Of a stretch of DNA of 64,000 nt, positions 36,028-45,694 are shown one piece after another. Under the pieces are notes generated by a model, which worked only from the letters and a program-made list of their open reading frames with translations, had not been told where the DNA came from and did no database searches. The stretch comes from Euphorbia lathyris (taxonomy: Eukaryota; Streptophyta; Magnoliopsida; Malpighiales; Euphorbiaceae). Where the stretch lies: the NCBI RefSeq assembly GCF_963576675.1, contig NC_088911.1:75483256-75547255 (forward strand), read 5' to 3'. Both the position numbers and the translations under genes were made by a program. Within the stretch, counting starts at the first letter, position 1. The number at the start of each line of letters is the position of its first letter.

Positions 36028-38643
36028 TCATTCTCTGACCAAGTGTTTATGTCGGCTCGAGAGATTCGCCATGTGTGGTAATGTATTGTCCTCCGCATCA
36101 TCCTCATCCACTGCTATTGTGGTGCATTCCTCTTCTGTTTCCTTTTTAGATTGAGGGCGAATCATTAACGAAGCCGAATAAGTTTCTTGAGCCACTTTTT
36201 GACAACCTCTAACCATCACTCCTCCCTTGACCGTAGGAATGTAAAGTGTTAGATGGCGAATAGAGATAAGGGCTGCAACTTCGGAGATAAATGGTCGTCC
36301 GAGGATAATATTGTAGGCCAATTGCCTATCTAGGACTGAGAACTCCAGATCTCCTTTCCAAACTTGATCATCCCCAGCAAGTTCGCACTCCAAAATAACT
36401 TGGCCTTTCGTCTGAATGGTATGACCAGTGACTCCCAGAATATCGACCATAGTTGGTTCCACTTGGACAGGATCAACTTTGAGTTTGATGAATGCTTCTC
36501 GAGTGATGACGTTACATGAACTTCCCGTATCAATCATCACCCGTCTAATTTCCCAGCCTTCAACTATCATTATGACGACCAGTGCATCCGCATGGGGTGC
36601 AATCTCCAGACCTGCGTCTGAGAAAGGGCGATTTAACGATATCCTATCAAGGTTGATCATTTTTGCCTTTTTTGATGCTGGCTGATAACCAGGTCCGCCA
36701 GCTATGACATTAATAGTGCCCTTTCCTTTCTTCTTTGAATCCTCCTTGGATCTATCATCGTCTTTTCCTTCCGTTTGGATGAACCGATCCAATTTACCTC
36801 TTTCAATGAGTCGTTCAATTTCTCGAGCTAACTCCCAGCAAGCATCCGTATCATGGCCATTTTTCCTGTGATATTTGCAATAATTTTTAGGATCCTTGCC
36901 TTTATTGGTATACTCCCCCCCTTTTGGCTCGGGGTATGAAATGCTCCGTTTGTGCTGGTTGTTCTCGATCCATATAAGAACCTCACTTTTAGAAGCATTA
37001 AGAGGTGTGAAGGAAGTGACAAATGTTGATTTGTTCCTGGAATCTCTTCGTTTGTTTCGAGGAGAATCCTGACGTTTGTCTCTGTCCCGATCTCGGTCTC
37101 GGGAGCGGGATTCGCCCCGATCCTTCTTTGGCGATGATGGTGAGCCTCGGCGAATATCATCTACCTCTATAAAATCTTTGCAACGTTCCATTAACTCCGC
37201 CATGCTGGTTGGTTTCTTGCGGATGAGGTCTTCTTGCAAACTTTTACAAGTAGTGTTTCTCACAAAGCATTCCACAGCTACGGAGATATCTACGTCAACA
37301 ATCTGTATACACAATTGATTAAAAGTGTCTACATAGTCTCGGAAGGATTCATTCGCCTTTTGTTTTAACTCAAAAAGCTTTCCGGATTTCACCACTGCAG
37401 GAATGCAACCGGCGAATTTAGCACAAAATTCCCTGCTCAATTGATCGAAGCTGTTTATTGAGCCTAGAGGTAGGGATTGAAACCACAAATAAGCCGGGCC
37501 TCCTAACGTGGTGACAAACATTTTGCAAAGCACAGGTTCGGTGGCTCGATTGAGTCTGGCCATGATTCTGTATTTTCGAACATGAGCCTCCGGGTTGTCT
37601 TTACCTGTATAAATTGCCAGATTAGGGATTTTAAACGCTCTTTCAGTTTCCTCTGCTTCAATCCAAGCCGCAAAAGGCGAATCCCTGTTGGCGAATGGAT
37701 TATGCCTAGCATTTTCTTCATTCATTTGAAGCACTAGGGCTCTAACTCTATCATCAAAATTCTCCGGCTCCGCCCTGGGACGATCTCTTCGTGGCGATCT
37801 GCTCGGAGAAGTTGAAGAACTCGATTCGGACGATGAATCCGATGGCGAATGTCCTCCTCGCCCGCCTCCCCTTCCTCCTCTATTGCCTCCTCCCCCACTT
37901 CCTTTGTTTGGAGGATTCAGCTCGTTTCCTCCTTGTTGACCTCCTGTCAGAGTGTGTCCAACAGTTCCCGAAGATGGATGGGGTGGCGGTCCTCCTAAAT
38001 GAGACGTTTTTTCCGGTCTCTTACTCCTTTTACGACCAGTAGATGGAGGAGATCTGCCACGGCGTGAAGATTTTGTTCGCCGGGGCGAAGGAGATCTTGG
38101 CTGCTTATCTTTGTTCTTTCTGTGCTTTTTGCGAATGGGCTCTTTAAATCCCCCAAGGGACGAATTCGTCCGTGGTCGTCTGGGTACATTCGGCCCATCA
38201 AGATTAAACCTTGGAACTTCTGATCCGCCAGGGGGGACCACGTCATTCCTGCGGCTTCCTTCACCAGGAAACAGTTCCCTCATAACTGGTCGTGATCCAC
38301 TTGGCGCCGTGGTAGTTACCGTAGAGTCAATGTTATGAGCTTGAAGGAATGAAGAGCTACGAGCCCCTGGTCCCAGACCAAAGTTTAACGGAGGTAGAGA
38401 CGAGACCACTGACGTAGAAACCGTACTATTATGAGGAATAGTCGTGAACGCTCGAAGGCAGTTTCCAATTTCAATCCCATATCGCGCCTCGATATCCAGA
38501 GCGCACATATCAAGGAAGGATGCTGGGGGCATATTTCCATCAATATTCATTGTGGGAGCGGTCGTACTCGTGTGCCCAGCACTGGATGGTGTGATTACTG
38601 GCGACTCGATCCCTAAGGAAGGATTTAGTATTTCATCATTCAT
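36028..38643 (-). CDS. Gag-protease polyprotein of non-autonomous gypsy element
   Basis: Uninterrupted 871-codon frame; the ATG at 38643 is about 45 bases inside the PBS. Order: disordered Pro/Ser-rich N-terminus, Arg/Ser and Gly/Arg-rich region (about 165-300; likely RNA-binding and possibly nuclear), retrotransposon gag core (about 339-490; IPNLAIYTGKDNPEAHVRKY ... GGPAYLWFQSLP), a second Arg/Asp-rich stretch (about 500-540), zinc-knuckle-like CX2HX4HX4C (about 589-602), and aspartic protease (IDTGSSCNVI at about 703-712; IILGRPF later). No pol follows: the frame ends 599 bases from the antisense gene. It is the only fully open retroelement protein of this size in the window, which fits the near-identical LTRs. 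It likely assembles particles that borrow RT and integrase from a related element. Confidence 0.9.
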   Translation of the reverse strand: MNDEILNPSLGIESPVITPSSAGHTSTTAPTMNIDGNMPPASFLDMCALDIEARYGIEIGNCLRAFTTIPHNSTVSTSVVSSLPPLNFGLGPGARSSSFLQAHNIDSTVTTTAPSGSRPVMRELFPGEGSRRNDVVPPGGSEVPRFNLDGPNVPRRPRTNSSLGGFKEPIRKKHRKNKDKQPRSPSPRRTKSSRRGRSPPSTGRKRSKRPEKTSHLGGPPPHPSSGTVGHTLTGGQQGGNELNPPNKGSGGGGNRGGRGGGRGGHSPSDSSSESSSSTSPSRSPRRDRPRAEPENFDDRVRALVLQMNEENARHNPFANRDSPFAAWIEAEETERAFKIPNLAIYTGKDNPEAHVRKYRIMARLNRATEPVLCKMFVTTLGGPAYLWFQSLPLGSINSFDQLSREFCAKFAGCIPAVVKSGKLFELKQKANESFRDYVDTFNQLCIQIVDVDISVAVECFVRNTTCKSLQEDLIRKKPTSMAELMERCKDFIEVDDIRRGSPSSPKKDRGESRSRDRDRDRDKRQDSPRNKRRDSRNKSTFVTSFTPLNASKSEVLIWIENNQHKRSISYPEPKGGEYTNKGKDPKNYCKYHRKNGHDTDACWELAREIERLIERGKLDRFIQTEGKDDDRSKEDSKKKGKGTINVIAGGPGYQPASKKAKMINLDRISLNRPFSDAGLEIAPHADALVVIMIVEGWEIRRVMIDTGSSCNVITREAFIKLKVDPVQVEPTMVDILGVTGHTIQTKGQVILECELAGDDQVWKGDLEFSVLDRQLAYNIILGRPFISEVAALISIRHLTLYIPTVKGGVMVRGCQKVAQETYSASLMIRPQSKKETEEECTTIAVDEDDAEDNTLPHMANLSSRHKHLVRE

Positions 38644-38687
38644 GATGTTTCAATGTGACCGAAAAATCCTTTATTGGGTTAAGGATT

Positions 38688-38704
38688 CCACGTTCACCGC
38701 ACCA
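38688..38704 (-). promoter_or_regulatory. Primer binding site of gag-pro element (tRNA-Phe type)
   Basis: Minus strand TGGTGCGGTGAACGTGG, two bases inside the LTR. From memory, the plant tRNA-Phe 3' end reads CCACGCTCACCGCACCA, which would pair at 16 of 17 positions. Confidence 0.65.
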
Positions 38705-38706
38705 AT

Positions 38707-39185
38707 TGATAACACTAGTGAAACTTCCGATCGGATCACGTCCCTGAGAGGCGCTGTTGGGATCGGCCGGGGACACTCCGATGCCAAAGTCAGTAACGAA
38801 TATGGAGAATAAACTGAATGGACAAAGCTTAGCGAAGAGTAAGTATGAGTGAATGTACCTTGATAGCCTAGACGTAGGCTATTTATAGTAGATGGATTTG
38901 TAACTTCTAGGTAACTAGAGAGTCTCCATTAATGCTCATTTAATGGCGGTTACAAGTTACTCTTATCCTGGCGGGTTAAGACTATTAATGATTCATTTAA
39001 TGATCATTATGGCCGAGTTGACGGTTAGCCGTTACTTAAGTAAATGGAGAGATTCGCCTTAGAGATCCGCCAGCGGATCTCTTAGAGCTAACCCAGGGGG
39101 ATCCGCCGGGCGGCTTCCTATGCCACATGGCATGCTTGAGGCGATTATCTCTTTTGGTCCTTGCAATAATATCCCGATGTTATCA
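38707..39185 (-). repeat. 5' LTR (right) of gag-pro element
   Basis: 479 bases, with the minus-strand TATA box at 38887-38880. Differs from the left copy at about five positions. Confidence 0.9.
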
Positions 39186-39190
39186 ATATT

Positions 39191-39865
39191 GTTAGGAACA
39201 TGATTTATGCTAGAATGAACATTGATAATGATCAACTAGCCTGTTTATGTATATAATGTGCCTAATACCTGTTGCCCTAACATTAAATAGGATTATAGAT
39301 AGATGAGAACCTGACCACGGAATCGTCTATACCGAACTTGTGTAAATCTGACTTCGCTAGAGACCACTAGGAATGAGGCTTTGTGGCTGGGCTACGGCTT
39401 TAGCCTTAATTGTCAATAAACCTAATGCTTTGCATGACTTAGGGTATATGCCTAATCAAGCCGTCACCCGAATGCATGTGAATAGGAAGGACAATACTGA
39501 TCATATTAGTCTTTCACTTAGGGCAATTACCTTCAATCATTGGTAAAACACAAATCTGAACTCCCTAAACCCATACATAGGATTTAATCAAAGGATTCCT
39601 CAGCCTAGGTTGTGTCATCCATGAATTCACCTTCTACCCTATCAATTGTTCACTTTATTTTGTTATGTTTATTGCTTTTAATTCAATTAGTTAGTTATTC
39701 AAAAACCCAACATTTATCCAAACCTCTAAACAATTAGATCATTCTAGGTAGATTTGCTAGTTATAACGAATAGTCCTTGTGGTTCGATCTCGTGCTTAGC
39801 ACTTTATTACTTGTTGCGATAGGATACACTTGTCCTATTAAATGCCATATATTTTACGAGAAACA
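39191..39865 (+). repeat. 5' LTR of LARD-like element, second part
   Basis: Continues 32436 after the ATATT duplicate and is collinear with 43145-43819. No gene. Confidence 0.85.
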
Positions 39866-40110
39866 AGTTTTTGGCGCCGTTGCCGGGGACTATTTTGATT
39901 ATAATTAGATTAAATTTGCCTAGACCAATGTGTTTATAATTAGATTATATTTCAAAATACCCGACAACAACATCATCAAGTTTTTGGCGCCATTGCCGGG
40001 GACTATTTTGATTATAATTAGATTAAATTTGCTTGGAACTATTTGATTTATAATTAGATTATGTTTCGAAATACCCGACAACAACACCATCAAGTTTTTG
40101 ATTAAATGTT
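39864..40110 (+). repeat. Tandem triplication of the PBS unit in the LARD-like element
   Basis: CAAGTTTTTGGCGCC-type starts recur at 39864, 39977 and 40091 (113-114-base period). The true PBS, TGGCGCCGTTGCCGGGGA, is at 39872-39889 and is exactly complementary to the plant tRNA-Asp 3' end. Copy 2 (39985-40002) has one change; copy 3 has lost the first half but keeps GTTGCCGGGACTATTT. Confidence 0.85.
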
Positions 40111-40168
40111 GCCGGGACTATTTCGATTATAATCTATGTAAATTGAATAGGTTGAGATAATTGTTTAG

Positions 40169-40214
<46 letters not shown>

Positions 40215-41619
40215 TAAAAATTTCGGTTTTTCAAAAAAAAAAAAAAATTCTCATGTCGTCTCGCCGAGACACTGTTCATCTCGGTGAGACACACCAAAAA
40301 AAAATTTATTTTTTATTTTTTATTTTCTATTTAAAAAGAAAATTGAATTAACGTTTTTTTTTCTTTTTTTTTCTTTTGCTTTTTCTACTCTTATTCTTTT
40401 GTTTTTTCTATTCTTATGTTTGTTTTCTTTTTTTTTCCTATTGGCAGAACCCTCTAATCGGAATACTCACCGACGCCGGATTAATTTTCAGGACTGCAGC
40501 TTGGAATTGAAAATTTAGCATCGGAAAGTCGGGGTTGGATTGACAAGCCACCCCTGAGGGAGTTTTTCTATCCTATTTCTTTTTTGCACTTTATGTTTTA
40601 CTTTTATGTAATGATGAAAGTAAATGCATGTTGTAAGTGTGAGGAGGAGATACTAGGATATGATGATTTTTGATTCTGCCATTTGTATGTTTTTAATTTC
40701 TTTTTGTTTTTCTATATTAGGTTGCATGTTTTTGTTTTAATTTTAAGATTTCATGCTTTTTGTTATTGTTTGCTTTTTAATTCTAGGAATAAAAGAATCC
40801 TAGGCAGTTGAATTTGATACATTTAGCTATCCCGCAATACAGTTGACAATGCGCTTAAAAATTTGCACATTCTAAATGAAATTTATGCATGCGAAAAATC
40901 TTGAACAACGTTTGAGTCTCCAAAGAGTATTATTTGCCTAAAATTGACATGGAACGGAACGTTAGTTGAGGCTAGGATTGATACCAATAACCCTTGAATT
41001 GTGAGTTAGAGCCAGAAAGATCAATATTTTTAGACTCATGATTAGGAACAATTGATCTCTTAGGTGTGGGATTACATTTATTGTCTTTGTGCTCATAGGA
41101 ATTGCATCCAATACTGGTTGAATTTTGTGTTTTTATTAAACTTGAAATGATTAGGCAACCTAGGTGTAGCCCTTTGTGAAATTTATCCTATTTCTTTGTT
41201 TAGCCAAAATCCCTTAACAATTCCCCTAGATAAGCCCCTTTGAGCCTTTTATCTCTTTCTTTGATCAACCCTGTTACAAACCTTAGCCTTCTTAAATACC
41301 TTTTCTCACCCAAGTTAATTGACTCAATTTAGTTTTAATAAATCCTTAAACACATTTATCCTTCAAATTCCTGCTAGCAATCATTAAAAGGTTGTAATTT
41401 TAATAGAAAAAGCAACTTGTGCCCAATTGAATTTCACTCTTTTTCCCCTCTATTCAAAAGAAAAAAAAATGGTTAAAAACCAAATTCAAAAAAAAAAAAA
41501 AACTTATAGAGGAAAGGATAAAAGATGTGTTTATACCATAGTTGCTTCCAGAATTCACAAAAACAACCTTGAGCTTCAACCTTCATATACATAGCGGAAA
41601 AAGTGTCCCTTTTGGATTC
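40111..41619. other. Non-coding interior of LARD-like element
   Basis: AT-rich, with a (TA)n run at about 40172-40208, poly-A and poly-T tracts (40233-40248, 40358-40440, 41459-41510) and two TCTCGNCGAGA-type palindromes (40258-40290). No frame above background. It replaces the whole gag-pol region. Confidence 0.7.
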
Positions 41620-42181
41620 TGACTTGCTTGAGGACAAGCAAGATTTTAAGTGTGGGGAGGTGGTTTACAGCTCCCTAATGCGAAAAATGTGTCCTTTTTG
41701 CAAAATTTTTAACTATTTGAGTCATTTAATTTTTTGCCTAAAAATTCCCTTTTTCCTACCCTAAACCTTTAGCCAACGTTACAACCCTTAAAGACCTATG
41801 ATTTTGTTTAATTTTAATGCATTAATTTTGACCGGATGGATGATGCAATCCCAACGTGACCATTTTGTGCAATAACATGTAGAGCGTTTACAAAAAAAAT
41901 TTACACCCAAACACTTGAGCGTTAGAGTGACCACTTGTGAACTATCAATTTTAGTTCTCTTCTTTCGTTTTCATGAAGTGTTGATTGATAAAACCAATTA
42001 ATTAGTTTTGGAGACTTGTCTGAGGTTCATTATGTTTTTAATTGCAAAATGAGTAGTCTGAACTGTTGTGAATAATAAAGTGTAGTAGATTCTTGTTTTT
42101 GTAAGGGAGCTATTTGTTGATTTTTCTCTGCTTTAGATTCTGTCTTGCTTAAGGACAAGCAAGATTCAAGTGTGGGGAGGT
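41620..42181 (+). promoter_or_regulatory. Duplicated polypurine-tract block of LARD-like element
   Basis: The block GACTTGCTTGAGGACAAGCA ... AAGTGTGGGGAGG occurs at 41620-41660 and again, slightly changed, at 42140-42180. Only the second abuts the 3' LTR, so it is the working plus-strand primer; the first is followed by GTGGTTTACAGCTCCC, which loosely mimics the LTR start. Confidence 0.7.
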
Positions 42182-43819
42182 TGATAGCTCCCATTTGTAT
42201 AAGATTTTTAGGCCCCTTTTAGCTTCCTTTTGCTTTATTTCCTTTCAGTTTTATTATTGTTTTGTTATCTTTTAGTTAGAATTAGTAATTTCTCTTATTT
42301 TTGGCATTTTCTGTGTTTTCAGGTGTTTTTGGGCCTATTTGAGCATTTTCGAACCAGACCCAAGCCTATTGGAGCATTTCCGGATTCTTCAGGGACCATC
42401 AGAGCACTTTTGGGATTCATCAGGGACCATTAGAGCACTTTTCGGAAGCCCAGGGACCTAAACAGATAAAAGCCGGAGCCACAGTTCCTTGAATAGGACC
42501 TGTCTCGGCGAGACATCACCTGTCTCGTCGAGACAGGCCCTCGTCTCGTCGAGACATGCCTTGTCCCGACGAGACGAGGCGGGGAAAGGCGCACCAGCGC
42601 CTTCCCCCTTGCTGGAATGCGCGGATTTGGGCCTAAAAGCCCATCTAACACTTTGTAATTTTCCTTTTTTACCCTTGAGGCATTAGGGTTTCCTCCCTAA
42701 CTCTATAAATAGGGAGCTAATCCTAATCTTTCAGGGGGGGGATTAGCCATTGAATAAATGAGAGAGCCGCTAGGGCTTTCTCTCCTCCATTATGTAGATT
42801 TTTAGGTTTTAGATTAGATTTCCTGCTTTCTAGGTTAGGTTTATTTTCTGTTTTGTCTTTTCTTTCAAGAACGATTGATGGGAGAAGCTCTTCATCTTCT
42901 ATTTTTATAATCGAATCAGACAAAGCGGGTTTCAGATTTCTATCTCTCTCTTTTATCTTTTGCTTTTATAATTTATTGTGGATGTTTTCCGTTATTCTTG
43001 ATTTCCTCCTATTGTGATTAGTTTGTCTATGAACTGATCTCCATCCAATTTGGGATGGGGATGAAATTGATTGTATGAATATGTATGATTAGGGATCTAG
43101 GACCTTTGATTGATCAGTTTATGCATGCTTAATGCCTAGATATTGTTAGGAACAGGATTTATGCTAGAATGAACATTGATAATGATCAACTAGCCTGTTT
43201 ATGTATATAATGTGCCTAATACCTGTTACCCTGACATTAAATAGGATTATAGATAGATGAGAACCTGACCACGGAATCGTCTATACCGAACTTGTGTAAA
43301 TCTGACTTCGCTAGAGACCACTAGGAATGAGGCTTTGTGGCTGGGCTACGGCTTTAGCCTTAATTGTCAATAAACCTAATGCTTTGCATGACTTAGGGTA
43401 TATGCCTAATCAAGCCGTCACCCGAATGCATGTGAATAGGAAGGACAATACTGATCATATTAGTCTTTCACTTAGGGCAATTACCTTCAATCATTGGTAA
43501 AACACAAATCTGAACTCCCTAAACCCATACATAGGATTTAATCAAAGGATTCCTCAGCCTAGGTTGTGTCATCCATGAATTCACCTTCTACCCTATCAAT
43601 TGTTCACTTTATTTTGTTATGTTTATTGCTTTTAATTCAATTAGTTAGTTATTCAAAAACCCAACATTTATCCAAACCTCTAAACAATTAGATCATTCTA
43701 GGTAGATTTGCTAGTTATAACGAATAGTCCTTATGGTTCGATCTCGTGCTTAGCACTTTATTACTTGTTGCGATAGGATACACTTGTCCTATTAAATGCT
43801 ATATATTTTACGAGCATCA
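42182..43819 (+). repeat. 3' LTR of LARD-like element (1638 bases)
   Basis: TGATAGCTCC ... CATCA. Same palindrome quartet (42501-42577) and TATA box (42704-42711) as the 5' copy. Followed by the target duplicate TCATT. Confidence 0.9.
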
Positions 43820-43824
43820 TCATT

Positions 43825-45233
43825 TTTATCACATTCCTCGAGCACAGAACCAGTCAGCGGATGCTTTGGCCACTTTGGTGTCAGTATGGGATAACTCTCG
43901 GAACCTTGCCTCAAAGCCTTTGGTGCTGAGGAGGTCCCACAAACCGTGCTATGAAGACGTAATGCTATTGGGAGCGGATGAAAAGCCTTGGTATTTCGAT
44001 ATCGTAAACTTCATGAAAAATGGGGCGTACCCGGCAGAATCAGAACTTAGGGATCAGGCGGTGATTATAAGGTTAGCTCAGCAGTTCGTCATCCACAATG
44101 ACTTGCTTTACAAAAGACATGCCGATGGATTACAACTGAGGTGCTTGGATGAGGGAGAAGCCCGTGAGGCAATGGAGTCAGTACACTCGGGAATTTGTGG
44201 AGCCCATATGGGAGGAGCAGTATTGGCAAAGAAAATCGTGAGGCACGGCTTCTATTGGCTCACCATGGAAAGAGATTGTAACGAATATGCGAAGAAATGC
44301 CATGACTGTCAAATCCACGAAGATTATAATCACTTACCAGCTATGGAACTACACGTGCTAGCACCCATTTGGCCGTTTGCGGCTTGGGGCATTGATATCA
44401 TCGGGGAGGTGAGGCCTAATGCGTCGAACGGACACAAATTCATTGCAGTCGACATTGATTACTTCACCAAGTGGGTAGAGGCAGAATCATTTAGCAAGTT
44501 GGGGTCTAAGCAGATGAGGAAGTTCATTGAAAAGCACTTGATCACCAGGTTCAGAGTGCCTCATCACATGATCATGGATAATGGGGTCCAGTTTCAGGGA
44601 GAGGTGAGAAGTCTCTTCCAAGAGTACGGTATTGAGCATCATAGGTCTTCTCCGTATCATCCACAAGCTAATGGCGCAGTAGAGGCGGCTAATAAGAACC
44701 TTAAAAGGATTCTCGTAAAGACAGTAGAATCGCATCGGAATTGGCACGAGCAGCTTCCACTCGCTTTATGGGCTTATCTGATGACGGTTAGAACGTCAAC
44801 TGGGGCAACGCCGTCCTCCTTGGTGTATGGGGCCGAAGCCGTCCTCCCAATTGAGATTGAAAAGCGATCGTTAAGAATTGCAGTAGAAGCAGAAATTCCC
44901 GAGACGGAATGGGTGAAGAAGCGATATGAGCAGTTAGCATTGGTGGACGAGAAAAGGATGGAGGCCCTTTACCATGTGCAGTTATATCAGAGAAGGATGG
45001 CCCGAGCCTTCAATAAAAAGGTCAAGGCCAGCCCTATCAAAGAAGGGGACCTGGTGCTGAAACAGATCCGAATGACGCACACCGACCCTAGGGGCAAGTT
45101 CAGGCCAAACTGGGAAGGACCATTCCTCGTGAAGAAAATCCTAAGCAAAGGGGCGGTGAAGCTTACTACTATGGACGGCATGGAGTTCTCCGAACCTACC
45201 AATCTGGATAGGCTTAAGAAATACTTTTCGTAA
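43825..45233 (+). CDS. Integrase with end of second RNase H (element 3)
   Basis: Open frame from the right edge of the nested insertion to a TAA at 45231-45233. It begins with the last RNase H helix (ADALATL near 43857), then a HHCC zinc finger (HSGICGAH near 44187 and CHDCQ near 44300). The DDE core follows: Asp in GIDIIG near 44392, Asp in MDNG near 44575, Glu in GAVEAANK near 44682. The C-terminal domain has the GDLVLK and GKFRPNWEGPF motifs usual in gypsy elements. No chromodomain is seen. Integrase would insert cDNA in the nucleus; it is intact as sequence but cut off from the rest of pol. Confidence 0.88.
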
Positions 45234-45694
45234 AAAAAAAAGAAAAAAAAGAAAAAAAAGAAATGAAAATTCCTGATAGGTTGAAAACCCGCAAAGGGAG
45301 ACCTATGCAACAATAAGGGACATCCCAATGGGTGAAAACCCGAAAGGGCACTCGTTTGAAAATTCCGGGATAATAAAAGGAGAGATGAAAAATCGCTGGG
45401 ATCTGAAAACCGAAAAAAGGCGGGTCCTGGTAACAGTAGTTATATCTTGAGCAATTATGAAAATAATGTATAAGCGGCTAAGTATTTCTATTGTTTGTAA
45501 ATAAATAAAGGCATGAATATATTTGAAGAGGATGATTGGAATCATTACAATCTACTGAATGCATTGTATTATGAATCATGAGTTATACATTTCCTACCTC
45601 TTTCACATAAAAAGCCTACGTCCTATCCACCCCTGTCCCTATATACAAACTATACATCGGGGTAATACTAATGAAGAAACTGCAAATAATGAGC
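45234..45694. other. Gap between integrase and antisense gene (element 3)
   Basis: Begins with an A-rich run with sparse G (45232-45263). The remainder has no coding signal and should include the 3' end of the antisense gene. Confidence 0.5.

Larger units (their letters stand above)
32437..39185 (-). mobile_element. Gag-pro-only gypsy element with antisense gene, nested in LARD 5' LTR
   Basis: 6749 bases with two 479-base LTRs (32437-32915 and 38707-39185) that begin TGATAACA and end TGTTATCA. Perfect 5-bp target duplication ATATT (32432-32436 and 39186-39190). On the minus strand: LTR, PBS, gag-pro ORF, long 3' region, purine/G tract, LTR. There is no RT, RNase H or integrase, so it is non-autonomous but encodes its own Gag and protease. 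LTRs differ at about five positions (about 99% identical), so this is the youngest layer of the nest. Confidence 0.92.
31475..43819 (+). mobile_element. Non-coding large LTR element (LARD-like, Athila/Tat-type PBS) nested in element 3
   Basis: LTRs of 1637 and 1638 bases (31475-32436 plus 39191-39865; 42182-43819) start TGATAGCTCC. The 3' copy ends ...CATCA. Target duplication is TCGTT (31470-31474) against TCATT (43820-43824), one transition apart, and removing the insertion plus one copy leaves the host codons in register. The internal 2.3 kb (39866-42181) has no coding capacity, so the element must move with proteins from another element. PBS and purine tract are present. The two LTRs differ at roughly a dozen positions by eye, so the insertion is young compared with its host. 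Confidence 0.88.

Noticed and set aside
36428..38616. Plus-strand frames over the gag-pro ORF
   Set aside because: Shadows of the real minus-strand ORF.
39864..40110. CRISPR-like direct repeats
   Set aside because: Units are contiguous PBS duplications in a plant retroelement, without spacers.
40172..40208. (TA)n run as an origin or regulatory element
   Set aside because: Simple microsatellite; nothing else supports a function.
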